DNA from: JAGQVA01 sp033764335
GTDB lineage: Bacteria; Bacteroidota; Bacteroidia; J057
Assembly (NCBI GenBank): GCA_033764335.1
Contig: JANRJC010000009.1
Coordinates: forward strand, 1 to 64,000
Direction: 5' to 3'
DNA: 64,000 bases
The notes beneath the pieces were generated by a model. It ran no database searches, was not told the DNA's origin, and was given only the letters and a program-made list of their open reading frames with translations. Numbering within the stretch: position 1 is the first letter of the stretch; every line of letters starts with the position of its first letter. This document shows positions 34,611-43,658 of the stretch, piece after piece. A program made the position numbers and the translations under genes.

Positions 34611-37295
34611 TTACCCCTTCCTAATCACTTGTAGTGCGTCCAGTCGGATGCGGGCATCGCTGACGAAGGCGACAAGGTTTGCCTGCTCCTCAACGGCGAG
34701 TTGAATCTCTTCCGCCCGGATGTTGTTGTTTTTCTGCTGCAAGGTTTGAAGTCGGGCGATTTCATGATCGAGGGTGAAGTGTATTCGCTGGAGGCCTTCT
34801 GTGATTTCTGCTGCTGCCAGGGTTTCTGCGATTTGGGTGGCGGTGGTGATCATGTTGGGAAGAATCGTTTCCATAAAGACCTCATTGTCCATCAGGTCGT
34901 CCATTTGCCCGGGGATCAACTGCTGATCGAATGTTTCGACGGGGTATAAATCCGTTACCTTCCTGCCTGCATGGTCAACCACGACCCGCAGGGGCGTCCG
35001 GGGAAGAAACCTGTTCACATCGAGGTTTTGTCCCCCCATCGTTTCCAGTACAAATATTGCCTCCAGGAGAATGCCCGGCGTGCCGTTTCCTCGCAACACG
35101 CCATAGCTGGTGCTCCCGGTTCCGGAAGTCTGTATCCTGTCCATAACGCCGGTTACCATCGGGTGATCCCAACTTAGAAAACTGACTTCCTCCCTGCTAA
35201 TGGCGCGTTTCCGGTCAAATGTGACCGAAATTCCCTCATCCGGAATGGACGGAAAGGCCTCAATATCGGTCTGGGGAGGATGTAATAAATAGGTTCTCGA
35301 AGCAAGGTCCTCCATTTCGACGCCAAAATGCTCAAATACATCGGTTAGAAAGGTTTCCAGGCTTGTATCTTGGTCTTCGGCCCGGATCTGCGCCACCAGT
35401 TTTTCAGCGATTTTGGGGCGAAAAGAATTCATTTCGATCAACCGATCCCGCCCATTTGTCAGGGTAATGAGGAGGTTTTTCTGGAAAAGGGCCGTATCGG
35501 CGATCAACGCCTCAAGTTGTTTTCTGGCATCGGGCGCTGAGGGCGCTGCGGATAGGTCGCGTAGCCTCTCGCCAAATATATTCATCATCTGATTTCCGCC
35601 TTCAAGGTTTTTTTCGAAGGCATTTAAACCTTCATGAAACCATCGGACAAACACCTCCTCCGAACTTCCCGAGACATAAGGAACGTGAATTTCTATATCT
35701 TCTGACTGGCCGATACGATCCAGCCGCCCAATTCGCTGTTCTAATACCTCGGGGTGAGAAGGCAAATCGAATAAAACGAGATGCCGCGCAAATTGAAAAT
35801 TTCTTCCTTCGCTTCCTATTTCCGAACACAGAAGCAATCGCGCTCCTGTCGGCTCTGAAAACCAGGCTGCATTTCGATCCCTTTGTACGATGGTCAGATC
35901 TTCGTGAAAAACGCCCACTTTCAGGCTGGCACGTTTCCGCAAGGCATTTTCCAATTCGAGTACTTTTTCTTTGCTTGTACAAATGAGCAGTACTTTGGCC
36001 GGGTGAAGGGTTTCCATCGTTTCGATGAGCCAGTCAACTTTCGGATCATCGTTCTCTGCTGCGGGAAGAGCAGTCAGGCGTGCTTTGCGTTTAGGGAAAC
36101 CGCTCATTGCCGATCGGGTATTTCGAAATATCACCCGGCCCGGCCCGTGCTGATCGAGTAAATCTTCGATGAGGTTGTCGCGGGCAGAATCATCTCCCGA
36201 GGTGATGGATGCCGTTTTTTTTTCGGCAAGCAGCGCTTCGACGATATCTGCGGTTTTTTTATAGTCACGGGACTCGTTTTTAAAAATATCAAAATCAGGG
36301 TATCGGTCAGGGTCAAGCAGCCTGAGTCGGGCAAAATGACTTTCCAATCCCAACTGTTCGGGGGTAGCCGTCAGTAACAGTAATCCCTTTGTCACTTTAC
36401 TCAGTTTATCCACTACCGCGTATTCCGGGCTAACCTTCTCCACAGACCATTCCAGGTGGTGAGCTTCGTCCACTACCAACATATCCCAGCCGGCTGCGAA
36501 TGCTTGCATGGCCCGTGTTTCCGAACCCGCCAGAAAAGCCGTGCTGCATATAATGAGTTGGTTGGCCAGGAAGGGATTTGCCTCCGGAGCGCCCTCTTCA
36601 ACCGAAGCACAACGCTCTTCATCGAAGATATGGAACCACAGATTAAAGCGCCGGAGAATTTCGACAAACCACTGGTGGATCAGCGACTCTGGGACAAGAA
36701 TCAAGACCCTCGAAACCCTGCCGCTCAGCAGCAGGCGATGGAGAATGAGGCAGGCCTCAATGGTTTTTCCAAGCCCCACCTCGTCCGAAAGCAGGACGCG
36801 GGGCGCATATCGCCGGCTCACTTCGTGTGCGATGTACAACTGATGGGGAATAAGATCAATGCGCCCGCCGACAAATCCACTGACCGGGGAGATTCTCCGA
36901 TTATGGTCGTATTGGAGCGTTTTTCTGCGTAAGGCAAATATTTCGGGAGTATCCACGTCGCCCTGAAAAAGGCGGTCATCCACCCCGTGCCTGACCGAAA
37001 CATCCCCGAGTTCCGCCTCCGAAAGAGAGCGCCCCTGTCCGATATAGAGGTAAAGATTCCCCTCTTGCTGCACCTTTTCGACGATCATGGAGCGTTTATG
37101 CACATCCACGACCGTATCACCCGGCTTAAAAAGTACCCTGCGCAGCGGCGCATTCCCCACTGCGTAAAGCCGTTTTTGCCCTGACATGGGAAACAAAATC
37201 TCTACACGACCCTTCAGCGTTTGCCGGACGATGCCCACCCCGAGTTCCGGCTCACCTTCACTGATCCATCGTTGATCCGGAAAGAAAATTCCCAT
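34611..37295 (-). CDS. rapA: RapA/HepA-type SNF2 ATPase (RNA polymerase recycling factor)
   Basis: This 894-residue protein aligns by eye with E. coli RapA from the first residues: QRWISEGEPELGVGIV and LFPMSGQKRLYA in the Tudor-like N-terminus, LIPHQLYIAHEVSRRYAPRV before Walker A (DEVGLGKT, 171-178), the VPESLIHQWFVEILRRFN block and Walker B DEAHHLEW, then motif V/VI CSEIGSEGRNFQFA and QRIGRLDRIGQ. RapA releases stalled RNA polymerase. It is slightly shorter than the ~968-residue E. coli protein. RapA is best known from gammaproteobacteria, so presence in a Bacteroidota genome may mean transfer. It is divergent from the SWIM-domain operon, sharing a 283-bp intergenic region; SWIM domains commonly partner SNF2 ATPases. 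Confidence 0.9.
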   Translation of the reverse strand: MGIFFPDQRWISEGEPELGVGIVRQTLKGRVEILFPMSGQKRLYAVGNAPLRRVLFKPGDTVVDVHKRSMIVEKVQQEGNLYLYIGQGRSLSEAELGDVSVRHGVDDRLFQGDVDTPEIFALRRKTLQYDHNRRISPVSGFVGGRIDLIPHQLYIAHEVSRRYAPRVLLSDEVGLGKTIEACLILHRLLLSGRVSRVLILVPESLIHQWFVEILRRFNLWFHIFDEERCASVEEGAPEANPFLANQLIICSTAFLAGSETRAMQAFAAGWDMLVVDEAHHLEWSVEKVSPEYAVVDKLSKVTKGLLLLTATPEQLGLESHFARLRLLDPDRYPDFDIFKNESRDYKKTADIVEALLAEKKTASITSGDDSARDNLIEDLLDQHGPGRVIFRNTRSAMSGFPKRKARLTALPAAENDDPKVDWLIETMETLHPAKVLLICTSKEKVLELENALRKRASLKVGVFHEDLTIVQRDRNAAWFSEPTGARLLLCSEIGSEGRNFQFARHLVLFDLPSHPEVLEQRIGRLDRIGQSEDIEIHVPYVSGSSEEVFVRWFHEGLNAFEKNLEGGNQMMNIFGERLRDLSAAPSAPDARKQLEALIADTALFQKNLLITLTNGRDRLIEMNSFRPKIAEKLVAQIRAEDQDTSLETFLTDVFEHFGVEMEDLASRTYLLHPPQTDIEAFPSIPDEGISVTFDRKRAISREEVSFLSWDHPMVTGVMDRIQTSGTGSTSYGVLRGNGTPGILLEAIFVLETMGGQNLDVNRFLPRTPLRVVVDHAGRKVTDLYPVETFDQQLIPGQMDDLMDNEVFMETILPNMITTATQIAETLAAAEITEGLQRIHFTLDHEIARLQTLQQKNNNIRAEEIQLAVEEQANLVAFVSDARIRLDALQVIRKG

Positions 37296-37313
37296 AGCGC
37301 GTTTTGTATTAGC

Positions 37314-37326
37314 GTAAACGGTTTAC
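37314..37326. promoter_or_regulatory. Palindrome upstream of the rapA-like gene
   Basis: GTAAAC-G-GTTTAC is a perfect 6-bp inverted repeat around one base, 19-31 bp upstream of the rapA-like start codon. It resembles LacI-family operators in form and could control rapA, but no regulator gene is nearby. Confidence 0.4.
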
Positions 37327-37578
37327 AACTATAAAGTTAAGCCTTGTAAGGCAATAGTTGCAAAACTAGGCAATCAAAAAAACCACAGGGGAAGAAGCGA
37401 ATCACCGAGACTTCGCTCCTCCGTGCTTCTCTGCGTTTTTGATCCCATATCCCAATAAGTTTATAATTCCCAAAAAATATAGATATTTTGCTTGCAAATG
37501 AATAACTGCTGAGTTTTCCCCAACCATTTTTTGTTGAGTATAGTAAATTGCCTTGATTAAGAATAACCAAACCAGTAT

Positions 37579-38892
37579 ATGCCAATCACGCAGGAACAAA
37601 TACTGAAGTTAGCTCCTGACGAGTCTTCTAAAAAAGCAGGCCAGCAACTGGCCGTCAGTTCCAAATGGGGGGTAAAGTGCATGCACGAAAAAGCGCTCTG
37701 GGGCGAATGTCAGGGAAGTGGAAGCACTCCTTACAGAACGATTATTGACCTGCAAAATCTGGCTTTTAAGTGTTCCTGCCCCAGCCGAAAATTTCCCTGC
37801 AAACACGGGCTGGGACTGTTTCTCCTTTTTTGTAATCAAAAAAATGTTTTTACCGCAAAGGAAACGCTTGACCCGCATGTTGCGGAGTGGATCAATAAAC
37901 GGGAAGCTAAATCAGAAGTACAACATCCACCCAAAGAAGAAAAGCCCATAGACAAAAAAGCGCAACAAAAAAGGGTGGATGCGCGGGAAAAAAAAGTGGA
38001 AGCGGGTATAGAGGAATTATCCATTTGGCTTAAAGATGTAGTACGGACGGGAATTGCCCAGATTCCTCAGAATCCGTATCAGTTTTCGAAAAATATCATT
38101 GCCCGCATGATAGACGCACAAGCTACCGGATTGGCCGCATGGCTCAAAAAAATAGCAGATATTAATTTCTATCAGGAAGGCTGGCAACGGGAAACTACCC
38201 GGCTTCTGGCGAATATCTATTTTTTATGTGAAGCTTATAAAAACAAAAATACCCTTGATGAAAATTGGCAGAAGGAACTGGATATCCAAATTGGCTGGAC
38301 GATACCGAAAGAAGAAGTACTGGTACAACCACCTGTCGCCGATCAATGGCTGGTTGTGAGTAAAACCGTAGAATCGGAAAACAACCTGACCACCGAAAAA
38401 ATTTATCTTTATGGAGCAAATTCAAGCCGTATAGGCTTGCTTTTGTATTTTTATGCCGCCCATCAGCTTCCGCAACATGTGTTTACCTCAGGCAGTGTGT
38501 TTTCGGGCGAATTATGTTTTTATCCCGGGGTTCTTCCACTTCGCGCACTTATCAGACAGCAATCTCCGGAAAAGTTGACTTTTAAGGAGGTGACGGGTGT
38601 TACCCGTCTGAGCGAAATGGTAAACCTGATTTCCTCCCGCCTCTCCGAAAACCCTTTTCAAAAGAATATTCCGTTTGTCCTGTCAAAAATGAAAATTGTT
38701 TTCGAAGCCGATAATTGGTTTTTGCAGGATGAAACCCAGGATATTTTTGCAATAAAAAATACGGAGGACCTGTGCTGGAACATTCTAGCAATCAGCAAGG
38801 CCGCACAATTTTCGTGTTTTGGGATCTATGAAAATCAAAAAATACAGATTCATGCTGTCTGGCTAAACCATAAATTCTACTCCCTTTTATGA
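37579..38892 (+). CDS. SWIM zinc-finger protein
   Basis: This 437-residue protein has a SWIM zinc motif C65-S-C67...C74-K-H76 (FKCSCPSRKFPCKHGLGLFL), then a basic linker (KKAQQKRVDAREKKVEAG, about 130-150) and a long mixed C-terminal part rich in tryptophan and aromatic residues. SWIM domains are thought to bind DNA or proteins, often with SNF2 ATPases. It starts a run of five genes (SWIM, DUF5691, MoxR, DUF5682, VWA); the stop codon overlaps the next start by 4 nt. It is divergent from the rapA-like SNF2 gene. Confidence 0.85.
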   Translation: MPITQEQILKLAPDESSKKAGQQLAVSSKWGVKCMHEKALWGECQGSGSTPYRTIIDLQNLAFKCSCPSRKFPCKHGLGLFLLFCNQKNVFTAKETLDPHVAEWINKREAKSEVQHPPKEEKPIDKKAQQKRVDAREKKVEAGIEELSIWLKDVVRTGIAQIPQNPYQFSKNIIARMIDAQATGLAAWLKKIADINFYQEGWQRETTRLLANIYFLCEAYKNKNTLDENWQKELDIQIGWTIPKEEVLVQPPVADQWLVVSKTVESENNLTTEKIYLYGANSSRIGLLLYFYAAHQLPQHVFTSGSVFSGELCFYPGVLPLRALIRQQSPEKLTFKEVTGVTRLSEMVNLISSRLSENPFQKNIPFVLSKMKIVFEADNWFLQDETQDIFAIKNTEDLCWNILAISKAAQFSCFGIYENQKIQIHAVWLNHKFYSLL

Positions 38893-40358
38893 GCCATATC
38901 CCGGAAGTGTTAAAATCAGCCTTGCTCGGTACCGATAAGTATATGCCCGCAATTGATCCTGATCTGCCGGTGCTTCAAAAACTGGAGACGGAAGAAAAGG
39001 AGTCCACTTTTTTGCGGCAGGCAAACCTGCTGTTTTTGATGGATGAAGCCGGGCAGCCACTCCGCAAATTGGAAACACAGATTTCCCCTTGTTTTGAAGA
39101 ACAAGAGCAGGAGGTTTCCGATCAGGACATGCAGCGGTTGAATATGTTTCTGACAACCAACGACGAGATATTATTTGAGTATTTTATCTCGGTCTGCAAT
39201 CGAAAAAACAAGGTCATTCAGCCTTATCTTGTTCCGGCAGTGCTCAATAAAGCATTGAGCCGCATCAAAACGGCTTCTCCGTTTATAAATGCCTGTGGAG
39301 AAGCGGGGCGATGGTTGTGTACGTTAAATAGACATTGGGAGCCGTTGCTCAAACCTACGGAAATGGAAGGAGACTGGGAATTGGGTTCGATGGAAATCCG
39401 AAAAAAATATTTACTCGAACAGCGAAAAACAAACCCACGGGAAGCCGTAAGGCTACTGGAAAAAATACTTCCGGGAGAAAACGCAGCCAACAGGCTGGAA
39501 TTACTAGATATAATGAGGTTGAACCCAACCTCGGAGGACGAAAATTTTCTACTCTCCCTGCAAAAAGACAAAAGTCAGAAAGTAAAATATCGGGCATCGG
39601 AAATTCTCGCACAAATAGAAGGAACGGCCACTCAGCGGCAGCTTTTAGCTGCCCTGTCGCAAATTGTTTCGGTCAAAGAAGAAAGGCATTTGCTCATTTC
39701 AAAAAAGAAGGTTTTGTACTTTCAAAAGAATGCACAAATACCGGAAACGGTTTTTACCCTGGGCATCGAAAAGATAAGCGCTACTAAAGGCGTTTCGGAC
39801 AGCGAGTTGTGGAGTTTCCAGATTTTGTATTTTCTGGGGCCTTCGCGAGTTTCTGCGGCTTTACAAATGGAGGAAGGCGAACTTTTGCAAGGGCTGTTAA
39901 AACTCTCTGCCTTCAGGCATTTAAGCCATTTTGTAGTAAGTGCGGTGCAGAAGTTTACGCACACTTTATGGGCAAAAAGGCTGTTAGAGGAAATGGAAAA
40001 TGCACCCATAGAATTACTGGAAATTCTCTCCGAACAGGAAAAGCCGGATTTTTACCTTTCTTTTTCCAAAACACATCCGGTCGAGCTTGCGACTTTTCTG
40101 ATGGCGGAGGGTTATCGGGAAATGAAATACGAAGTGGCTGTAAATATCCTTGATTTTCTGAGCAAAAACCCCCACCGGGTTCAGGTACAATTTTACAGAA
40201 AATTTGCCCTGTACGTGCCGAAGCATATTTTATCCAGAATGCAATTTTTTCTGGAAATAGAAAATCAAAATTATTCATTCAGCTACTTTAAAAACCAGGT
40301 GAATGAAATGATCCGGGTGATAGAAACGAAACAACTAATTTTAAGTGAAAAAAAATGA
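38889..40358 (+). CDS. DUF5691-family protein
   Basis: This 489-residue soluble, helical protein, with repeating leucine-rich helices (SQKVKYRASEILAQIEGT, ILEFLSKNPHRV) in the manner of HEAT-like repeats, carries the family-typical opening SHIPEVLKSALLGTDKY. DUF5691 members occur almost only between SWIM and MoxR genes. The start overlaps the SWIM stop by 4 nt and its stop overlaps the MoxR start by 4 nt, so the three are translationally coupled. A scaffold or adaptor role in the MoxR/VWA complex is likely (inference). Confidence 0.8.
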   Translation: MSHIPEVLKSALLGTDKYMPAIDPDLPVLQKLETEEKESTFLRQANLLFLMDEAGQPLRKLETQISPCFEEQEQEVSDQDMQRLNMFLTTNDEILFEYFISVCNRKNKVIQPYLVPAVLNKALSRIKTASPFINACGEAGRWLCTLNRHWEPLLKPTEMEGDWELGSMEIRKKYLLEQRKTNPREAVRLLEKILPGENAANRLELLDIMRLNPTSEDENFLLSLQKDKSQKVKYRASEILAQIEGTATQRQLLAALSQIVSVKEERHLLISKKKVLYFQKNAQIPETVFTLGIEKISATKGVSDSELWSFQILYFLGPSRVSAALQMEEGELLQGLLKLSAFRHLSHFVVSAVQKFTHTLWAKRLLEEMENAPIELLEILSEQEKPDFYLSFSKTHPVELATFLMAEGYREMKYEVAVNILDFLSKNPHRVQVQFYRKFALYVPKHILSRMQFFLEIENQNYSFSYFKNQVNEMIRVIETKQLILSEKK

Positions 40359-41437
40359 GTTCCAACATTTTACGCCAATCTGCCGAGCAACAATACGCTC
40401 ATGAGATCGAAGAAATAAAAAAGCAGGACAAACAGTACATTCCGGAAAACTGGTTTATGTCGCCGCATTCGGTGGTATTGTACCTGATGGGCGGAAAACT
40501 TTCCAATGGATTTGAAATCACCCCCAAATACATCGGGAACCGACGTTTGATGGAAATCGCGGTTGCCACCCTGACCACCGACCGGGCCTTGCTGCTTTAC
40601 GGCTTGCCGGGAACCGCCAAGTCATGGGTATCGGAGCATATTGCCGCAGCCATTTCCGGAAGTTCAAATTTGATCGTGCAGGGTACGGCAGGTACGGGTG
40701 AGGAATCGGTTCGTTATGGATGGAATTATGCAAAACTCCTCTCCGAAGGGCCTTCACTTGATGCCATCGTGGAAACACCCGTGATGCGGGCGATGAAAGA
40801 GGGGAAAATCGCAAGAATAGAAGAACTTACCCGTATCGGTTCTGACGTTCAGGATAGCCTGATAACCATTTTATCGGAAAAAATGCTGCCCATCCCGGAA
40901 CTAAACACACAGGTACAGGCGATTCAGGGATTTAATATAATTGCGACAGCCAATAATAGAGACAAGGGTGTCAATGAATTAAGCAGTGCCTTGAAACGAA
41001 GGTTTAATACCGTGATACTTCCCGTTCCTGACAACTTCGATGAAGAAGTCAGTATCGTAAATCAGCGTGTCGCTGCATACAGCAAAACGATGAGTCTTCC
41101 GGTCGAAAAGTCCATACTAGAAGAAATAAGCCGAATTGTTACCATTTTCCGGGAGTTGAGAAACGGAGTATCTGCCGATGGCAAAACAAAATTAAAATCA
41201 CCCTCCGGAACGCTGAGTACGGCGGAAGCGATTTCCGTAATGAATAATGGTTTGTCCCTGGCCTACCATTTTGGTGACGGGGCTGTACATGCCGATGACC
41301 TGGCAAGCGGCATTATCGGGGCAATCGTAAAAGACCCTGTACAGGACAAAATCGTCATGCAGGAATATATGGAAACCGTGATGAAACAACGCAGCGGATG
41401 GAAGGATATTTACAGAGCCTGCCGGGATATTATTTAA
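40355..41437 (+). CDS. MoxR-type AAA+ ATPase
   Basis: This 360-residue protein has Walker A GLPGTAKS (83-90), the MoxR-type Walker B and sensor region (ARIEELTRIGSDVQDSLITILSEKMLPIPE), an arginine finger area (NELSSALKRRFNTV) and the pre-sensor segment ATANNRDKGVNELSSALKRRF. MoxR ATPases act as chaperone-like remodelers with a VWA partner, as in the chelatases. The VWA partner is encoded two genes downstream. The N-terminal ~55 residues contain an extra helical segment. It sits in a fixed order with SWIM, DUF5691, DUF5682 and VWA. Confidence 0.9.
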   Translation: MSSNILRQSAEQQYAHEIEEIKKQDKQYIPENWFMSPHSVVLYLMGGKLSNGFEITPKYIGNRRLMEIAVATLTTDRALLLYGLPGTAKSWVSEHIAAAISGSSNLIVQGTAGTGEESVRYGWNYAKLLSEGPSLDAIVETPVMRAMKEGKIARIEELTRIGSDVQDSLITILSEKMLPIPELNTQVQAIQGFNIIATANNRDKGVNELSSALKRRFNTVILPVPDNFDEEVSIVNQRVAAYSKTMSLPVEKSILEEISRIVTIFRELRNGVSADGKTKLKSPSGTLSTAEAISVMNNGLSLAYHFGDGAVHADDLASGIIGAIVKDPVQDKIVMQEYMETVMKQRSGWKDIYRACRDII

Positions 41438-41446
41438 TCAGCACTT

Positions 41447-43648
41447 ATGTCATTACACGTTTTGGGAATACGGCATCATGGTCCTGGTTCTGCTTTTCAC
41501 GTAATGAAAGCGCTGGAATCGCTCAAGCCGGATATAATCCTGGTGGAAGGCCCGCCGGAGGGGGAAAGTATTTTATCCTGGGTCAGTCATAAAGACATGC
41601 AACCACCGGTTGCTCTTTTGGCTTACGTCCCTGACAACCCGCAAAAGGCGGTTTTTTACCCGTTTGCTACCTATTCTCCCGAATGGAATGCCCTTAAATT
41701 TGCCCAAGAAAGAAATATTCCGGTTCGGTTTATAGATATGCCGCTTTCCCATCGGCTGGCCCAGCCCGAACCAGACAAGGAGGAGGCAAAAGAAAATATA
41801 CCCAGACAGATTCGCAGAAACCCGCTCTCCTATCTGGCCGAAATAGCCGGGTTTGAGGATACCGAAGAATGGTGGGAACAACAATTTGAGCTTACCCGAC
41901 AACCCGAAGAAGTGTTCTTCGCCGTAGCGGATGCCATGATTGCGCTGCGCTCAACCGTCGGCGATGCCGAGGATGAGTCTGAACACGAAAAAAGGCGGGA
42001 AGCTTTTATGCGCCGTGCCATACGTACAGCCCAACACGAGATGTACAGTACCATTGTCGTCGTATGCGGGGCCTGGCATGTGCCTGCCCTACTTGAAATG
42101 CCTCCTCAAAAACAGGACGACATTATCCTAAAAAACCTTCCCAAAACCAAAATAGAGACTACATGGATTCCCTGGACGAATGAACGCCTGAGTTATGAAA
42201 GCGGATATGGCGCAGGCATTCAATCTCCCGGCTGGTATGCCCATTGCTGGAACCGAAGAGATGACCACGGGGTCGAATGGTTGACACATACAGCCCGTGT
42301 TTTCCGAAACCATAAAATAGAAATTTCTTCGGCTCATATTATTGAAACCACCCGACTGGCCCATGCACTGACGCAGATTCGAAACTTTTCGAAGCCGGGT
42401 CTCAAAGAATACAACGAGTCCATTCAGGCTGTGATGTGTATGGGCGAAGAAATCCTGATGCGGCTGGTCTGGAAAGAGTTGATTGTAGGCCATGATATGG
42501 GAACCATTCCCGAGGGTACGCCACGGGTTCCCCTGCTGACGGATTTTGAGAAACAAATAAAAACCCTCCGCCTGAAACTTTCCCCTGATCGAAAGCCTCT
42601 TTTCCTTGACCTGCGCGAAGGTTTTGACTTACAAAAAAGTATTTTCCTTCACAGACTAAACACGCTGGATGTTACCCTCGGTAAATCGAAAACCACAAGG
42701 GGAAAGGGCACTTTTAAGGAAGAATGGGAAATATGCTGGACACCCGAATTGCACATAAACCTGATTGAAAAGGCTCCCTGGGGAAACAGTATCGAAATGG
42801 CCTGCAATAAATACCTGACCTACCAGGCGGATACATGCACCCGGCTGAACGAAATTTCGACTTTACTTGAAAAAGCCTTACCCGCCGAACTTCCCGACGG
42901 TGTGGCAGCACTTATGCAAAAGCTGGACACACTTGCTGCCTCCAGCAACGATACCGTAGAATTAATGGACACCATTATTCCGCTTGCACATATAAGCAGA
43001 TATGGCAACGTGCGAAAAACGGATATGGATACAGTGGAAATGATCCTGTCTGCGGTATTTTATAGAATGTTGATTGGTTTGCCCCTTTCGGCCACCGGTA
43101 TAGATGAAGAACAGGCGCATCATATAATGGGTAAAATATCCGGCATCCACCAAACCATCGGATTATTGAATAAGGATGAATATAAAAATGCCTGGCAAGA
43201 AACGATCCGGATAATGGCTGACAACGAACAGGCGGCACCCCTGATTCAGGGAGTATGTCATAAGATTCTGTATGAAAGCCGATATATCTCCCGCGAATCA
43301 AGCAATATCGCCTTTAGTAAAGCCTTGTCTGACCGACAAAACCCCAATTTTGCCGTAAACTGGCTGGAGGGTTTTTTGAAAGATACCGGTAATTTGCTGA
43401 TTTTAGATGACGATATTTGGAATATTGTATATGGCTGGGTAGCTGCTTTGCCGCAGGAAACCTTCCAGGAACTCGTTCCGTTGTTGCGAAGAACATTTTC
43501 CAGTTTCAATGTAATTGAGCGTAGGAAAATTGGCGAAAAAGTAAAACATGGAAAATCCATGACCCCGACAACAGCCGGAAGGCTGGAAGGAGATGAGCAA
43601 AGAGCAAACCGTGTAATCCCTATCGTTGAAAAATTGCTGCGACTTTAA
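41447..43648 (+). CDS. DUF5682-family protein
   Basis: This 733-residue protein begins HVLGIRHHGPGSAFHVMKALE, characteristic of DUF5682, followed by the acidic and aromatic conserved stretch VEGPPEGESILSWVSHKD and FIDMPLSHRLA. No known catalytic motif can be named with certainty, although the conserved HHGPGS and EGPPEG loops look like active-site or ligand loops. It starts 9 bp after the MoxR gene and ends 10 bp before the VWA gene. It may be the effector of the system, being the largest and most conserved enzyme-like part (inference). Confidence 0.8.
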   Translation: MSLHVLGIRHHGPGSAFHVMKALESLKPDIILVEGPPEGESILSWVSHKDMQPPVALLAYVPDNPQKAVFYPFATYSPEWNALKFAQERNIPVRFIDMPLSHRLAQPEPDKEEAKENIPRQIRRNPLSYLAEIAGFEDTEEWWEQQFELTRQPEEVFFAVADAMIALRSTVGDAEDESEHEKRREAFMRRAIRTAQHEMYSTIVVVCGAWHVPALLEMPPQKQDDIILKNLPKTKIETTWIPWTNERLSYESGYGAGIQSPGWYAHCWNRRDDHGVEWLTHTARVFRNHKIEISSAHIIETTRLAHALTQIRNFSKPGLKEYNESIQAVMCMGEEILMRLVWKELIVGHDMGTIPEGTPRVPLLTDFEKQIKTLRLKLSPDRKPLFLDLREGFDLQKSIFLHRLNTLDVTLGKSKTTRGKGTFKEEWEICWTPELHINLIEKAPWGNSIEMACNKYLTYQADTCTRLNEISTLLEKALPAELPDGVAALMQKLDTLAASSNDTVELMDTIIPLAHISRYGNVRKTDMDTVEMILSAVFYRMLIGLPLSATGIDEEQAHHIMGKISGIHQTIGLLNKDEYKNAWQETIRIMADNEQAAPLIQGVCHKILYESRYISRESSNIAFSKALSDRQNPNFAVNWLEGFLKDTGNLLILDDDIWNIVYGWVAALPQETFQELVPLLRRTFSSFNVIERRKIGEKVKHGKSMTPTTAGRLEGDEQRANRVIPIVEKLLRL

Positions 43649-43658
43649 ATCAGGAAGA

